The position numbers and the translations under genes are program-made. The notes under the pieces are model-generated. The model was given only the letters and a program-made list of their open reading frames with translations. It made no database searches and was not told the origin of the DNA. Below, one piece after another: positions 13,356 to 25,700 of a DNA stretch of 64,000 bases (its first letter is position 1; every line of letters begins with the position of its first letter). The DNA is from Pseudevernia furfuracea (lineage: Eukaryota; Ascomycota; Lecanoromycetes; Lecanorales; Parmeliaceae): the NCBI GenBank assembly GCA_022315425.1, contig JAIUPT010000030.1:1054001-1118000 (forward strand), given 5' to 3'.

Positions 13356-13676
13356 GATGTGGTTGCTATCGTGAATACATTGGGAACAGCTTCGTCTGTC
13401 TACCGAACCAAGTGTAGAGACGTTTGAACAACAGGAAGCGTGTGTTGATGGCTTTTGAAAATGCGCATCACTTGACAGCTGAATTACGGGACCATACGGT
13501 AGCCTAGGACTTCCGAAGCGAAGCCTGAGAACATCTCTAAGCTACCATTGAGTTGCCACTATTGTTTGTCAATTCTTCTCCATGACCTTGACAAGGCTCT
13601 CATCGACCCTAGGCCAATATCCCGTTGAGTAACATCTGTCCCAACTTTTCGTAAAGATGAACTCCCAACCTCTCCT
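13356..13676. other. Intergenic region upstream of VAM7 and downstream of EB1
   Basis: 321 bases holding the VAM7 promoter and the EB1 3' flank. No gene or RNA was recognised. Confidence 0.5.
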
Positions 13677-14769
13677 CTAGAAAGTCTCCTGATCGTCCAC
13701 CACTCCACCTTCCGCCTCTGCGGGTATTTCAAATCCTTCCTGTAGATGGAAATGTAAATTAGCGCTGCTTGGTCTGAGTGTAGAGAGCACGAATGCCCGA
13801 GCCATACCTCTGTGGAATACAAAATCGCCTGAATATGTTTCACCAATCCATCCTCGGCCTTCTCAATCTCAGGGTCCTGGTCGACAGCCTGCTGTAACAG
13901 CAACTCGATATCCCTTAGTTTGCTGAAATAGAAGTCTCGTTCCCTCTCCAGCCCTTCGACGGTCTGCTTGAGCTGAGTGTTTTCCGCTAACACAGCCGCG
14001 GATGCACCCCCCGTCGGCTGTCTTGCTCCTCGCGCCGCCGTGGTTGTTGATGTTGTTGGCGTAGTACCACGTCGAGCAGCGCTGGTGGCGCCGACACCAG
14101 CACCAGAAGTACGAGAAGAGACTGGTGTTGGGGCAGCAGCTGCGGGAGCGCCTCCGGCTCCTTTTCGTCGGGCGAGAGCATCGTAATCGCCGCCTGGATA
14201 GTACTGGTCCCAGTACCGCTTTGACCATTGGAGGAACTCAAGGTTATCTTGCATCTTGCACTTGACCAGGGACTCGACTGGAACGGGGCGCTCAATTTGG
14301 TGCTTCGTGAATGCACCTTGGAAGACGAGTGTAAGCTGAGCAGATCTGGGTTCAACATTCTTCGTTGAGACGTACTTTGGAGGATTTTGAAGTTTTGTAA
14401 ATAGGCATATTCAGTGTTGACATTGAACTTGACTCTGCTCATGGGCAGATCCTCTGAAGATCTCATATTAGTATGGAGTTGGGAGTCGCTGAAAGGGTGG
14501 GGCATTCATATACGGAAAATACTGTCATAGACTTGACAGAGCGCTGCTCTGTGAAGTAGAGGTCGGGTTAGTGGCTGCCTTTCTCCGCTCGATTCATCCA
14601 CATATTTGGGGCCCGTACCCTGTTCCACATTGCTCGACTTTGGTGACATTTAGTTGCAGTAGGTTATTCAGCCATGCCAGTAGCTCTTGTCTGCAAGCAA
14701 CCGTCCTTCAGCGATGTTTGGCATTACGGGGAAGCCTTGTACTCGTAGCTCGCACCTTGATTCACCCAT
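13677..14769 (-). CDS. BIM1: EB1-family microtubule plus-end tracking protein (Bim1/Mal3)
   Basis: Binds growing microtubule ends and recruits partners. Six exons (14769-14756, 14690-14619, 14548-14514, 14453-14376, 14316-13808, 13739-13677) give 256 residues, all GT-AG; exon 1 encodes only MGES and part of an Arg codon. The calponin-homology domain fills about residues 1-120, with RQELLAWLNNLLQLN, VEQCGTGAALCQVYDSIF, MSRVKFNVNTEYAYLQNFKI and CKMQDNLEFLQWSKRYWDQY. A Thr/Ala/Gly-rich basic linker is followed by the EB-homology coiled coil (LERERDFYFSKLRDIELLLQ) at about 185-235. The protein ends in a short acidic tail, DDQETF, whose terminal aromatic residue corresponds to the EEY/F motif read by CAP-Gly proteins. 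Identification is secure, and the small 5' exons explain why simple ORF calls miss the start. Confidence 0.95.
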
Positions 14770-15289
14770 TTTGGGCGGTCGGCTGTTGAACGAACCACAC
14801 AGGGTGCGTTTTGGTGGATAGCGAAGGATGGAGGAAGGCCTGGAAGAGAGAATGGGATTGCAGTGAAAAGGGGAATTGCACTTTGTGGTGTCGAAGGCGG
14901 TTAGTTCGGAGGAGTATTGTATTTACTTGAGAACAGCCTCGCAGCGTCACCAAATAGTCGATAGCGCTGAACGCGAACCAATCAACGCGCTAGTTTGGCG
15001 AAACCTTGGCAACTTTGATTGGTTGAGTATATTCCGCGAATCTTCAGTTGACAGATGGCTCGAATCATTTCACTATGTACCACCATACTATCTAAAATCA
15101 CGTTGATGACTCTACATACACCAACTTTTGTCTGAAAGTTTGGCAACTTGCGTCAAAATGCCACTCAAACCGCCTCTTGCTCAATACCTTACGGAGATGT
15201 GAGGATAGACGTACAACAATCATGGCTTCCAAGACACACGATCCCAAAACAGTGGTCAACTCGCCAACTCCCACAGAATCTGGATGCCA
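14770..15289. other. Intergenic region upstream of EB1
   Basis: 520 bases containing the EB1 promoter and the 3' flank of the F-box/WD40 gene. Short frames here have no recognisable content. Confidence 0.5.
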
Positions 15290-17478
15290 TTAGGCCTCCA
15301 ACGATTCAATACCAGGAAGCCGGTAACCAAAATCCATTATCACAGCCCGGCTGTCTTGACTGGTAGCAATAATGCGCCTGTAGTCTGCCTTGGCGCTCAG
15401 TATCCAACTCGAAGTCCATTTGGTAAAGTTGACGATCGTTTCACCACTCCGCATGTCGTAGGCTTTCACACTGGTATCGTAGCTGCCACTGACGACCCTA
15501 CCACTGGCGCTGTCAAGATGCAAAGACCGAACGAGGCCTTCGTGACCCTTCATTTCGCGAACCAGCTCGCCAGTGCTTGTGTCGAACTGGTAAATGACCT
15601 GGTCGTTTCCACCGGCTAGGATAGTTCGAGAGTCGGGACTGAATTCGACGCAAGCCATACCTCTGTCTTTGCTAGGAAATTCCTTAATACAGAGACCGGA
15701 CGTTAGGTTCCACAGCTTTGCAATACCATCACCGCTTGCAGATACTACAAGGTTGCCTCTCATTTGCACTGCGTTCACTGGCCCCCGATGCCCACTCAAT
15801 TTCTTCAGAAGTTCACCAGTGTCGCGATCCCACAAACAGACATTTGCATCTTTCGAGCATGATACGATGTGCTTGTCGTCAAAGCAAACATCAAGAACGC
15901 CCGCTGTATGCTCTCTGAGCCGTCGCATGGGCCGATAACCGGCTTTGACATCCCAAATAATCAAGGTGCAGTCGGAAGATCCGGTGATCATGATTTTGTC
16001 ATCGTATTGCAAGCACAGTATCGACCCGTTGTGATACATAGAGAGCCAGGGAGCGGTGCGCTCAGGTTCAACAATGGATTGAGGCGAGAATACCTTCGCG
16101 AACGGTCTTTGGCCTCGATCTGCCACATCTGCTGGGAGTGGAGGCACTGTGGATCCAGCACCCCTGCTAGGCACTCCCAGTACCTTGATGCACTCATAGG
16201 TACGAGCATCCCAGATCCGAACCGTCCTATCCCTGGAACCTGTGAGAATTTTATCCTCGTCGAATTGGACGCAGTAGACACTGTCGCTATGGCCTTCGAG
16301 ATAAATAGCTGCAGCGTATCCGTCAATCCAGCGTTGCTGTAGTGCCTTTCGAGCTCGCCACATATTTTTCCATTCTTGAAGAGAAGACGCTTTGCCGAGG
16401 CCTGGGCCTAGGCCATTGCCTGCGCTGGACGTTCCCCGTTGCGATATGGCCTGAAACTCTGCATAAAAAACATCCTTCCAAACGTGACGAGAGCTAGCTG
16501 ACTGATACCAATCGTGCGAGACCAGTTCTGCATTTAACAACGAGCTAGCATCCAAATAAGAAAGCATATGTCCAACGAGTTCATGTGGAAGAGCAGATAG
16601 AGGATCTACCCAATCGTTAGCGAAGTAGAATTGTGATGGCCCGTTGTCTCCATACCTTGACGAACGACCGGGATATCAAAGTCAAATTCGGCCACTGTCT
16701 CCCCGCTATCCCGAACCTCGATTCCTACTCCACTCTCTGAGTCTCTTGTAAGGTGAGGTTCCGCCAGTGTGATATTTCGCATAGAATCCAGGATCTCATT
16801 CTGAGCGGCTGCCGCTGCTCGTGCCGCTGCTCCGCTGGCGAGGTTCAACGACGGTCTCGAGGGTTCTAGTTCGAAAGCACAGCCTGGCATTGCTGGCAAA
16901 GCAGTGAAGTCATCGTCCTCGAAAACCAACGATCCATCATATGGAAGCGGTGGTGTTATTGAGGAAGACGGTGTAGAAGGGCGATGCTTCAGACTCGCAC
17001 TCATGTAATGCCGAAGCCAGCCTGACGTCTTGGATTGAGCGGGAGCTTCTTTCTCCACGACGTAATTGGGGCCTGGCCTCGAGAAGTTGGATATGTTGTG
17101 GCTTGGCTCTCCATGCGCCGTTTTGCCGAAAGAAAGGAAGCTCTTCGTGCGCTGCGATGTAGTCCTCTTGGGCCGCGATCGTAATTCTTCGTTGGCATCG
17201 CCAAATCCGGAAAAGCTTTTGCGAGGTTTCCCATGCGAAGTCATTGAGGACCTCACTGTCTCCTCGGACAGCTTGAGGTTATGTACACTCTGTTCTCGGT
17301 ATGTCAAAGGTGTAGAAGGTTTTGATGAAGGCGCTGAAGGCGTGCTGGGGCGCGGTTTTGATGGTGGTAGGAGGAAGCCTTCATACTCTAGAAAGAGCTC
17401 GTGGGCGCCCGCTGTAGGTTTCTCCTTCTTTGTTCTCTTGTCTGAGGATGTAGCTCCTTTTCCCCTGGAGGAAAACAT
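15290..17478 (-). CDS. F-box and WD40-repeat protein (SCF substrate receptor)
   Basis: Likely substrate-recognition subunit of an SCF ubiquitin ligase. Two exons (17478-16656 and 16605-15290, 50-base intron) give 712 residues. The first 270 or so residues are Ser/Pro/Lys-rich and probably disordered, with an Ala run near 220. The intron falls directly before the F-box, which begins DPLSALPHELVGHMLSYLDA at about residue 275 and continues to SSRHVWKDVF. From about 365 a WD40 propeller follows; clear blades include EGHSDSVYCVQFDEDKILTG, SRDRTVRIWDART, GSSDCTLIIWDVK, CSKDANVCLWDRDTGELL and SGSYDTSVKAYDMRSGE. The layout resembles Met30/Fbw7-type receptors, but I cannot assign the orthologue or substrate. 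The ATG at 17478 is the first in frame. Confidence 0.9.
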
Positions 17479-18046
17479 TTCTCAAACCCTGCCTGATCTG
17501 TCCTGCTGATATACAATCCTTTGTCTATGTCCGCATAATCATGTTTCGATGACTGCGACATTGGTCAATCAACCTTGTCAATTGTATTGCTAGCCCTGAT
17601 AGCATATATATGCGCTCAGACTTACTCCGTGCCTAACGAATTTTGCCCTTAGTTCCCCGTATGCAGCAATCCAAACGTCTCTGACTTTGGGGGCTGGTCT
17701 TTTGGGAGCGCTGTGTGTAAGACTGCAGCGAATGGCTCCAGGTCAATCAAAGTAGCCAATATCTCACAGAGAACATAAAGTAGTACTCGGTGATTAGAAC
17801 GTATATACTGCGACTCTATTGAGAGGGCAATACGATCATATGCAAGATCACGAGATGGAGAGGGCAATTCTTTGATCGAACGGCTAGATCCGTGGCCAAG
17901 ATTTCATGCATTGACCGAGAACCGAGGAACCTGCGCCGAACTGCACCTCTTCATCATACAGTATCTACAAATGCGCAAATACCTCATCGTCACAGTGACA
18001 CTGTGAGAAGATCCATCTATTGTGTCTACATCTCCCCAAATACACT
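17479..18046. other. Divergent intergenic region
   Basis: 568 bases between the F-box/WD40 gene (-) and the DUF7704-like gene (+), so both promoters should lie here. No RNA gene or clear operator was seen. Confidence 0.5.
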
Positions 18047-18556
18047 ATGACTCCTCGTGAACCCCAAGTAGCCAAAGTCTACAAGTACTTCTTCCTCTAC
18101 ATCGAACCCATCTCCACCATCGTCGGCGCTTACTACTCTGCCTGGCAACAGCAAACCTACCTTGATCTCACTCATGTCACTTCAAGCCCTCAAAACAGCA
18201 TACCTATCTCCACCCAAATTATTCTCATGCAATTGTCGAACCTGTATCTTTGTTTTGCCCTTAATGAAGCTCTCGTCTTGCGCGCATCATCCGATCTGAG
18301 GGTCTGGCGGACTTTGCTTATCTGCTTGCTTATCGCAGACTTCGGTCATCTCTACAGCATCAATGCTGTGGGATGGCATATTTACTGGAACGTGCTCGTT
18401 TGGAATGCCATTGACTGGGGCAACGTGGCTTTCGTATACGTCGGAGCTACGATGCGCATCTGTTTTCTGTCCGGCTTGGGAGTGGGGCCTTCCAGTGGGC
18501 AGGCGGTCAGACGCAGTACTCGGAGGAAAAGACCATCGTCCAGAATTACAGGCTAG
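18047..18556 (+). CDS. DUF7704-like small integral membrane protein
   Basis: 169 residues, single exon. The sequence opens with MTPREPQVAKVYKYFFLYIE, typical of the fungal DUF7704 family, whose function is unknown. Four hydrophobic segments fit membrane helices: about residues 15-35 (YIEPISTIVGAYYSAW), 60-80 (IILMQLSNLYLCFALNEAL), 90-110 (LLICLLIADFGHLYSINAV) and 120-145 (NVLVWNAIDWGNVAFVYVGA). The tail is basic (RRSTRRKRPSSR), which suggests a cytosolic C-terminus. The ATG at 18047 is the first in frame and matches the family's N-terminus. Family assignment is from remembered motif similarity. Confidence 0.8.
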   Translation: MTPREPQVAKVYKYFFLYIEPISTIVGAYYSAWQQQTYLDLTHVTSSPQNSIPISTQIILMQLSNLYLCFALNEALVLRASSDLRVWRTLLICLLIADFGHLYSINAVGWHIYWNVLVWNAIDWGNVAFVYVGATMRICFLSGLGVGPSSGQAVRRSTRRKRPSSRITG

Positions 18557-19248
18557 GCTTTGGTGGCTCAGCACTATCTCGTGACGTAGAGGTTAACTGC
18601 GAACTATGTTAATTGGCCTAAAACCCCAAAAGTCGAGCCTACTTGGGTCTCAAGGCTCGAGGTTGAGTCGAGACAGTTCAAGAAAGAACGCTATGTGACT
18701 CTTAAATGAAAACTCTGCCTTACAATGGTGGGCTTTAGCCGTCGGGATTCTAGTTTTGGACTGTTCTCCCTGGGTTTCTCTCACTTCCTCCAGCATGTCT
18801 CGGTAAGCGGACTGCCATCAGATTTGCGCTCTTCTCAGCCTCGAGGGGCCAGAACTGCTCTCATTCTGCTCGCCCTGCACCAGCCCGTCAGAGGCGAGAC
18901 TCTCGGTTCCTGGTATTTTCAGCAGCATTTTAGAGATCGAGCACCGTGTATTCTGACCAGGCTTGAGGAGCACGAATGTTGGAAGATGTCACAGGGTTTG
19001 AGCCCATGGTTCTGGGGTATCTCAACCTCGAGAAATGGAAATTCCGTTGGTACTCTGGATGTGAGCCTGCACCCCGCTTGATATTCAGGCTCAAGCAGCA
19101 GGAATTTGAGCGACCTTTCCTCAGCGGAGGAGACCGGTTGACGTATAGATCTTCGCACCCAGGTAGCGATATCAAAACAGACTTTTGCTCCTTTCGTTCG
19201 ACTACAAAAGAAACATGCCCAAGCTTCAAGAATCTATAACCAAATCCA
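18557..19248. other. Convergent intergenic region without a gene
   Basis: 692 bases between two converging 3' ends. Small frames at 18725-19081 and 18976-19239 are unremarkable. Nothing further was recognised. Confidence 0.5.
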
Positions 19249-20421
19249 TCACCTCAAATCCCAAACACCATTCTCCCCCACCAAAATCTCCACCCCCCTC
19301 CTCTCATCCAGACTCCTTCTCCCCGCCTCCAAAATCGCAGTCGTAGCAATCGTGTTCTTTAGCGTGGGCAGCCCCCTCTTATCCAGCTCATCAAGCGTCA
19401 CTCTTCCCTCCTTAAAGGCAGTCACCGCATCAACAAATTTCTCAAAACTGATGTAGCCATATCCAGTCTGCCCATTGAAATTTCCTTCTTCGTCAGGTGC
19501 ATATTTCATGTAAAAGGGGTTATACCACATTAGCTGGCCTTGGGAGTCGTCAGCAACGTCGTAGCCGCGTTTTGCTTGGTCGACGCGGATTTCGCCGTCG
19601 GATGCTAGGTCTGCCAAGGATGAGCAGCCATAGATATGGCAAAGGATTCATTCTGACTTACAGTGGAAATACTGATTTGAATGGACTCCAGCTTTCTGTG
19701 GAGCAATCCAACTCGCGGTATATACCGCCGTCGCTCTCCTTGCCGGATTATCGCGCTTCACCCATTCCACAAGCAGCGAAATTGTATCCTCTGTCCCAGG
19801 CCCGCAGCCCAGATCTTCAGCCGTACCCTTTGAACCGCTAGCTGTAACCTTGACTGGCTTGTAATCTGGCACCATGGACTCGCATATATCTACATGATGC
19901 GAATTTAGGTAGTAAGAGATATCACTTTCCTTACCGGCCCACGCTTTGAAAGTCTCGAGCTGGAACTTGGGTTGGCTCATGTAGCTGTAAAAGTAATTGA
20001 AGTTACCCAAGGTCTTTGCTCGAGCTCTGGCGTCTGCGTACGCGGGGTCGAAGCGCTTGTGATGTTCGATGAAGACGAAAACGTTGTGCTTTCGGGCTGC
20101 GCGGAGGAGCTGTTGGTGCTCGGATAGAAGTTTGACGGCAGGTTTGGTGATCAGGACGTGGATGCCACGCTCTATTGCATATAGAGCGATCGGATAGTGA
20201 GTAGTGTCGGGGGTGAAGATCGTAATAGCATCCCCAAAAGAGAGAGCGTTGATGGCGGTTTTATAGGAGACTGTGTCACGAGTTGTGGTGTCTGAGGGGA
20301 AGGAATCGAAGGAGACGTCTAGATTGTTGTAGACAGAGGAGATATTCTTTTGGAGATGTTCGCGAATTGCAGGATACTTTTCCCCTGACGTTCCTACCAT
20401 GAGAACACTCAGAGGAGCCAT
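19249..20421 (-). CDS. Gfo/Idh/MocA-family NAD(P)-dependent oxidoreductase
   Basis: Two exons (20421-19662 and 19610-19249, 51-base intron) give 373 residues. The N-terminus (PLSVLMVGTSGEKYPAIREH) is the first strand and turn of a Rossmann fold. DAITIFTPDTTHYPIALYAI and GIHVLITKPAVKLLSEHQQL form the family's dinucleotide-site strands, including the TKP signature. EHHKRFDPAYADAR is the usual segment near the active site. The C-terminal half, including SYYLNSHHVDICESM and the late DELDKRGLPTLKNTIATTAI, matches fungal sugar or inositol dehydrogenase-like proteins. The substrate cannot be told from sequence. It is divergent from a broken DapA-family aldolase 436 bases away; such pairs often serve sugar-acid catabolism, which is inference here. 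The ATG at 20421 was chosen because the Rossmann strand begins right after it. Confidence 0.88.
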
Positions 20422-20856
20422 GATGATGAAACAGTGAGAGGGAACAATATAGCAAGTAGCAGCACTATTCATCAACCAAGAAAGAGAATTGGTTATTCCA
20501 CATTTCCACTCACAAAACCTCCGGGAGGCTTCGAATTTAGCCGGGGCGGACCACTTGCAGGCAAAAAACCGAGACCCCACACTAGCACCAAATTCGTTTT
20601 CTAATAAGTCTGCCATGATTGTTGTCACGACATCCTTGAGACGGCAAAGGATGTCGAGATGCCAGATTTAAGACGTCTGTGCGAATGCTGATGCTGGATC
20701 AACAGCTTAGCCTGGGGTCAATGGTGTCAAGCGGGATGATGACATCGCCACATGCGTGGAATGGATTGATATAAATCTTATATGCCCCAAGTAGCCCTCT
20801 TTCATTACTCAATCTCCGACAGCCCGCTTCAATCCTCGATCCTCTTCACCCACCCA
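20422..20856. promoter_or_regulatory. Shared divergent promoter, oxidoreductase / dead aldolase
   Basis: 435 bases between the two start codons. A TATA-like tataaatcttatat lies at about 20770 in front of the aldolase relic. The span is consistent with a former co-regulated pair; no operator was recognised. Confidence 0.4.
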
Positions 20857-21578
20857 ATGGCTACAAAATCATGCACGCCCCTCCGTTCAGGTATCTACGC
20901 TCCCACCCTTACCTTCTTTCACCCTACAACCGAAGACCTCGACCTCCCAACCATAGCCAAGCACTCCGTCCGGCTCGCGCGCGCCGCTCTCGTTGGTCTC
21001 GTAACCCTCGGTTCCAATGGAGAAGCAGTCCACGTTTCTCGATCTGAAAAGGCCACCGTAACTCGAACGACTAGCAAGCGCTCGACGAAGCTGGCTACAC
21101 AGACGTCGCCGTCATCTGCGGAGCGGCGGAGCAATTCGTTCGCGGAACTCTGGAACTGTGCAGAGAGGGCGCTGAGGCTGGGGCAGAATACGTACTGCTT
21201 GTGCCTCTCAGCTACTATCGGGCTGCAATGGACGAGAGTAGATTAGAGGAGTACTATATAGCTGTTGCAGACGAGAGCCCAGTGCCGATCCTGTTGTACA
21301 ATTAGCCAAGTGCAGTAGCAGGGATCGACATGGACTCTGATTTTATCATTCGTGTGGCGAAGCATAGAAATATCGTCGGGACGATATTTACGTGTGGGAA
21401 CACGGGCAAGCTGACGAGGGTGGCAAGTGCGGCGGATGCCTGTACGCCGAAGAGAAACGAGAGTGGGTTCATGGCATTTGGAGGTATGGCAGATTTCACA
21501 GTGCAAACGTGGGTAAGTGGCGGAAGTGGCATCGTTAGTGGAAGAGCGAACGTGATGAGTATTGAAAGTGGACTCTGA
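20857..21578 (+). pseudogene. Degenerate DapA/HOGA-family aldolase
   Basis: The translated remains follow the dihydrodipicolinate synthase / 4-hydroxy-2-oxoglutarate aldolase family from the start: GIYAPTLTFFHPTTEDLDLP, LVGLVTLGSNGEAVHVSRSE, then in another frame QALDEAGYTDVAVICGAAEQ and GAEYVLLVPLSYYRAAMDES. Breaks: (1) a one-base frameshift near 21073-21080; (2) a TAG at 21303-21305 where the family has Tyr (YN-stop-PSAVAGIDMD); (3) ATA (Ile) at 21384-21386 in NIVGTIFTCGN, where the family has the Schiff-base Lys; (4) loss of the expected C-terminal third after about 21560. Any one of these would be expected to abolish activity. The changes are not mainly C-to-T, so RIP is not an obvious cause. 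Confidence 0.85.
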
Positions 21579-22747
21579 ATGCGACAAAAGTAAGCATCGC
21601 ATATCGTGGTTAAAAGTCGTACTGACGCAATTTTCCATGAGAGCAAGATAGAACAATACCTAATAAGACGGAGAGTCACTCGGCACTCAGAAGCAGGCAT
21701 TCACGCCGTCTTGGCACGGGCGTTAACGGTGAGCTAGTACCTCCGGTCCTTAGCATCGCAGTCGTTGGAAAGGCAAAGGACCGAGTCCGAGTAGTCGGTT
21801 CTGAGAGAAGAGAGACGATGCACAGGATGCTAAGACCTACCGGACCTCACTGCCGAATTCTGGAGAATCCGGGTGGCGCTTTCGCACAGCCACAGGCCTG
21901 TGTGGCACCACAGCCTCTGAGTCTTCTCTGTCAATTGCAATTGATCAGCCGGACAAGGGACTCTCCGAGAAGGACCCCCAAATCCATATGCCAAGCAACT
22001 GCGGTCGCGAAATCGATATGGATTGTAGCCTTTGGTCAGCCAGTGGCGGAGAGATACGGTGGCTCAGGCTCAGGGAGCATGATTACGTCCTGGTGCCGCG
22101 TAAGGGATATTGGTAGAAGAGCAGATTTCTTAGATTGTATCCGTAATTGTGAGACAAGGCACTCAGGCAGATAGATAGGAGTCAAGGACGATGATTGGAG
22201 AAAAAGACTGTTCTTCTACCCGCTGCAGCCTGCATGAGAATGACAAGGGCCTTATATTAGCGCTGTTGTGGGCGGTTGTACAGTTTCAAAGAATGATTCC
22301 CAACCCAACCTCCTCCTAAAGCTCCTGTCTGTCGAGTCCATTTCATTCTCCACCATGACCAAGAGCCTCCGGGCGCGTAAAAGTGCTGCAGTCTTGCATT
22401 GGTGACGACAGCAAGGCTATGGTCATTTCGGGGTCCCTCGGTATCTTGGAATGACAGGGAATCAATGTGGGGTGCCGATCCTTAGAGACAAAATTGCAAG
22501 CTGCACAGCCTACTTCTTGGCGACCCGATGACAGACCAAGCCAGACCAAGCCAGTCATCACTCAATGTACCCCCTTTGCCCAGGGCACTGCATTTACAAG
22601 GCATTCGCCGTCTCCGCATGGACTTCTCTTCCTTCATCAGCTTCATTCAGCCTTTACGGCCTTGCACGGCATACCTTACTCTCCCTTTCAGCTACATAGA
22701 CGAGTTCCGAGAAGCACTTTTCCTTTTACAATTTCACAAAGTCCAAC
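21579..22747. other. Intergenic region, PMC1 promoter and possible decayed aldolase tail
   Basis: About 1.2 kb with only short frames. The missing aldolase C-terminus is not recognisable here. The right end is CT-rich (22590-22740), as is common upstream of fungal transcription start sites. Confidence 0.45.
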
Positions 22748-25700
22748 ATGACTTCTAATACATTGCTCGTCCCTCCCATCTCTACACACACCACAGTCAG
22801 TCAATCCGCTAATCTATATAATGACTGCACTGACATGTCGCAGCCTTCCCACCATGAAAGTCTTGCGACAATTCCTGACTTGGAGGACTCTACTACAGAT
22901 ATATCGCGGTCCCTCCAAGTACCTTCGTCAACATCACGTTCCTTAGGTGGAAGCACGTTACGATCAAGAGCAGACTCATTCAATTCCGAAGCAGAAACCG
23001 CAAGGTCAAGGGCGACTTCTGTTAATTCAACAACAGAGACCGCGAGGTCGAGAAAGAACTCCGATGTTCAGACAGTACGGTCAGGATTTGAAGGGGACGA
23101 CTTGAGCGCAGAAGAAGCTTTAAGACCAGACAAGACCGACGAGAAAGCTACTGAAGTGGCCAACAACCCTTTCGCTTTTACACCACGTCAACTAAACAAA
23201 GTTTTAAACCCAAAGTCGCTCGCTGCATACAGGGCATTGGGAGGTCTCAGATCTCTGGAGCGAGGGCTACAGACAGATGTGGTAGCTGGCTTGAGCGTGG
23301 ATGAGGTATCAATATCAAGAAAAATCGGGTTTGAAGAGGCGACTCAGTGTGCAAAAACGAGAAAACCTCCAGACGCAGGGACAGTAATCGCGCAGGATGT
23401 TCTGGTGACGGATCATGAAGTCGAAGGCCAATACCATGACCGGATACGGATTTTCAAGAATAATCGACTACCAACCAAGAAGTCTCTGAGTATATGGAAA
23501 CTGTTTTGGAACGCCTTCAACGACAGAGTTCTCATAATTCTGACTATTGCAGCGGTCATTTCACTGGCCCTTGGCATTTACGAAGCCGTCGGTCAAACGC
23601 CAGCTCCTGGGCAAGTTCAATCGCTGGACTGGGTCGAAGGCTTGGCGATCGAAGTTGCAGTTATTATAGTGGTGCTTGTGACTGGCCTGAACGACTATAG
23701 AAGGGAGAAACAGTTTGTGGCACTCAATGAGAAAAAGGAGGACCGGCAGGTGAAAGCCATTCGGTCTGGTAAATCGGTCCTGATTTCCGTTTTTGATGTA
23801 ATGGTTGGCGATGTCCTCCATCTGGAATCAGGCGACTCCATTCCGGCAGACGGCATTTTAATCAATGGTCATGGCATCAGATGCGACGAGTCTTCAGCCA
23901 CTGGAGAATCAGACGCAATGAGGAAGACTGGGGGCCAAGAAGTCTCGAACCGCATCGAAGAAGGAACTGCCACTTCAAAGTTGGATCCATTTATCATCTC
24001 CGGTAGCAAAGTTCTTGAAGGTGTTGGAACGTATCTGGTTACCTCGGTCGGCGTCAACAGCAGTTTTGGTAAAATCGTGATCGGTTTGCAAACCCCGAAC
24101 GAAGACACCCCTTTACAAGTCAAACTTGCCAGAATGGCCAATTGGATTGGATACCTAGGGACAGCAGCAGCTGGACTTCTTTTCTTCATTCTGCTCATCC
24201 GGTTTCTTGCCGGACTTTCTGGGAATACTAATACTCCTGCTATGAAAGGTTCAACATTTTTAGACATACTCATCGTTGCTATCACGATTATTGTCGTGGC
24301 GGTTCCAGAGGGCCTTCCTGTAGCGGTCACACTTGCTTTGTCATTCGCCACCAAGAGGATGCTCAAGGAGAACAACTTGGTACGCCACCTGCGGGCTTGC
24401 GAGACCATGGGCAATGCTACAACGATCTGCTCAGATAAGACTGGTACGCTCACACAGAACGAGATGACAGTGATCGCTGGTATCATGGGTTCAAAAGTCG
24501 AGTTCGCCAGAGAGGTACATCACAGGGACCGAGAACGCAAAGTCATTCCACTTCCCGCCGCGTTTGAGCGACTGTCGTTGATGGTAAGAACACTCTTTCT
24601 GCAGTCATGTGCGATCAACTCTACCGCTTTCGAGGGAGAGGAGGACGGGAAGAGTACTTTCATTGGGTCCAAGACAGAGACTGCAATGCTCATAATGGCT
24701 AAGGAGCAACTTGGAATGGGACCAGTGGCTGAAGAGCGAAACGGAGTTGAAATTGTGCAGCTCATACCTTTCGATTCCGATCGCAAGTGCATGGGCGTGG
24801 TGATTCGACTTGCGTCGGGCACATACCGACTACTGGTTAAAGGCGCTGCCGAGATACTACTCGAAAAAGCGACCTCGGAACTGGTCGATATCGCCGGAGA
24901 AGCTCTTCATCAATGCGCTCTTACAGACTCCTCCAGAGCTCGAGTCTCTGCAAGCATAGATGAATTTGCTAAGAAATCACTACGGACTATCGCTATGCTC
25001 TACAAGGATTTTCAACAGTGGCCGCCACTTGGTGCCCGTATCTTGGATGAGGATAGGAAAGTTGCTCTTTTCGAAGACTTATTCTGCGATATGACACTCC
25101 TTGCTGTCATTGGCATCCAGGATCCTTTGAGAGACGGTGTCGCAAAGGCAGTGAAGCAATGCCAAGATGCTGGAGTCAAGGTTCGAATGGTCACTGGGGA
25201 CAACGTAATGACAGCCAGCGCAATTGCTATGGAGTGTGGTATCAAAACACCTGAAGGGCTTGTCCTGGAGGGACCTAGATTTCGCCACATGTCTGACGAG
25301 CAAATGGACGAAGCCATACCCCGGCTTGAAGTCCTTGCTCGTTCGTCTCCGGAGGACAAACGCATCCTGGTTGCTCGTCTCAAGTATCTCGGTGAGACTG
25401 TAGCTGTCACTGGCGATGGCACGAACGATGGACCAGCTTTGAAGACTGCAGATGTCGGCTTTTCCATGGGAATAGCCGGTACAGAGGTTGCTAAAGAAGC
25501 CAGTGCCATCATTCTTATGGATGACAACTTCTCCAGCATCGTCAAAGCCATCATGTGGGGCCGTTCAGTCAACGACGCCGTTGCTAAGTTTCTACAGTTT
25601 CAGATTACGGTCAACATCACAGCTGTGGTCCTGGCTTTCGTCTCCGCTGTGTCATCCCCAGACATGCACTCCGTCCTCTCTGCCGTTCAGCTCTTGTGGG

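Noticed and set aside
13987..14505. 172-residue minus-strand frame as a separate gene
   Set aside because: It mixes EB1 exons with intron sequence and an out-of-frame tail; the six-exon EB1 model explains it.
21818..22174. 118-residue frame after the aldolase relic, possibly its C-terminus
   Set aside because: No resemblance to DapA-family C-termini in any frame.
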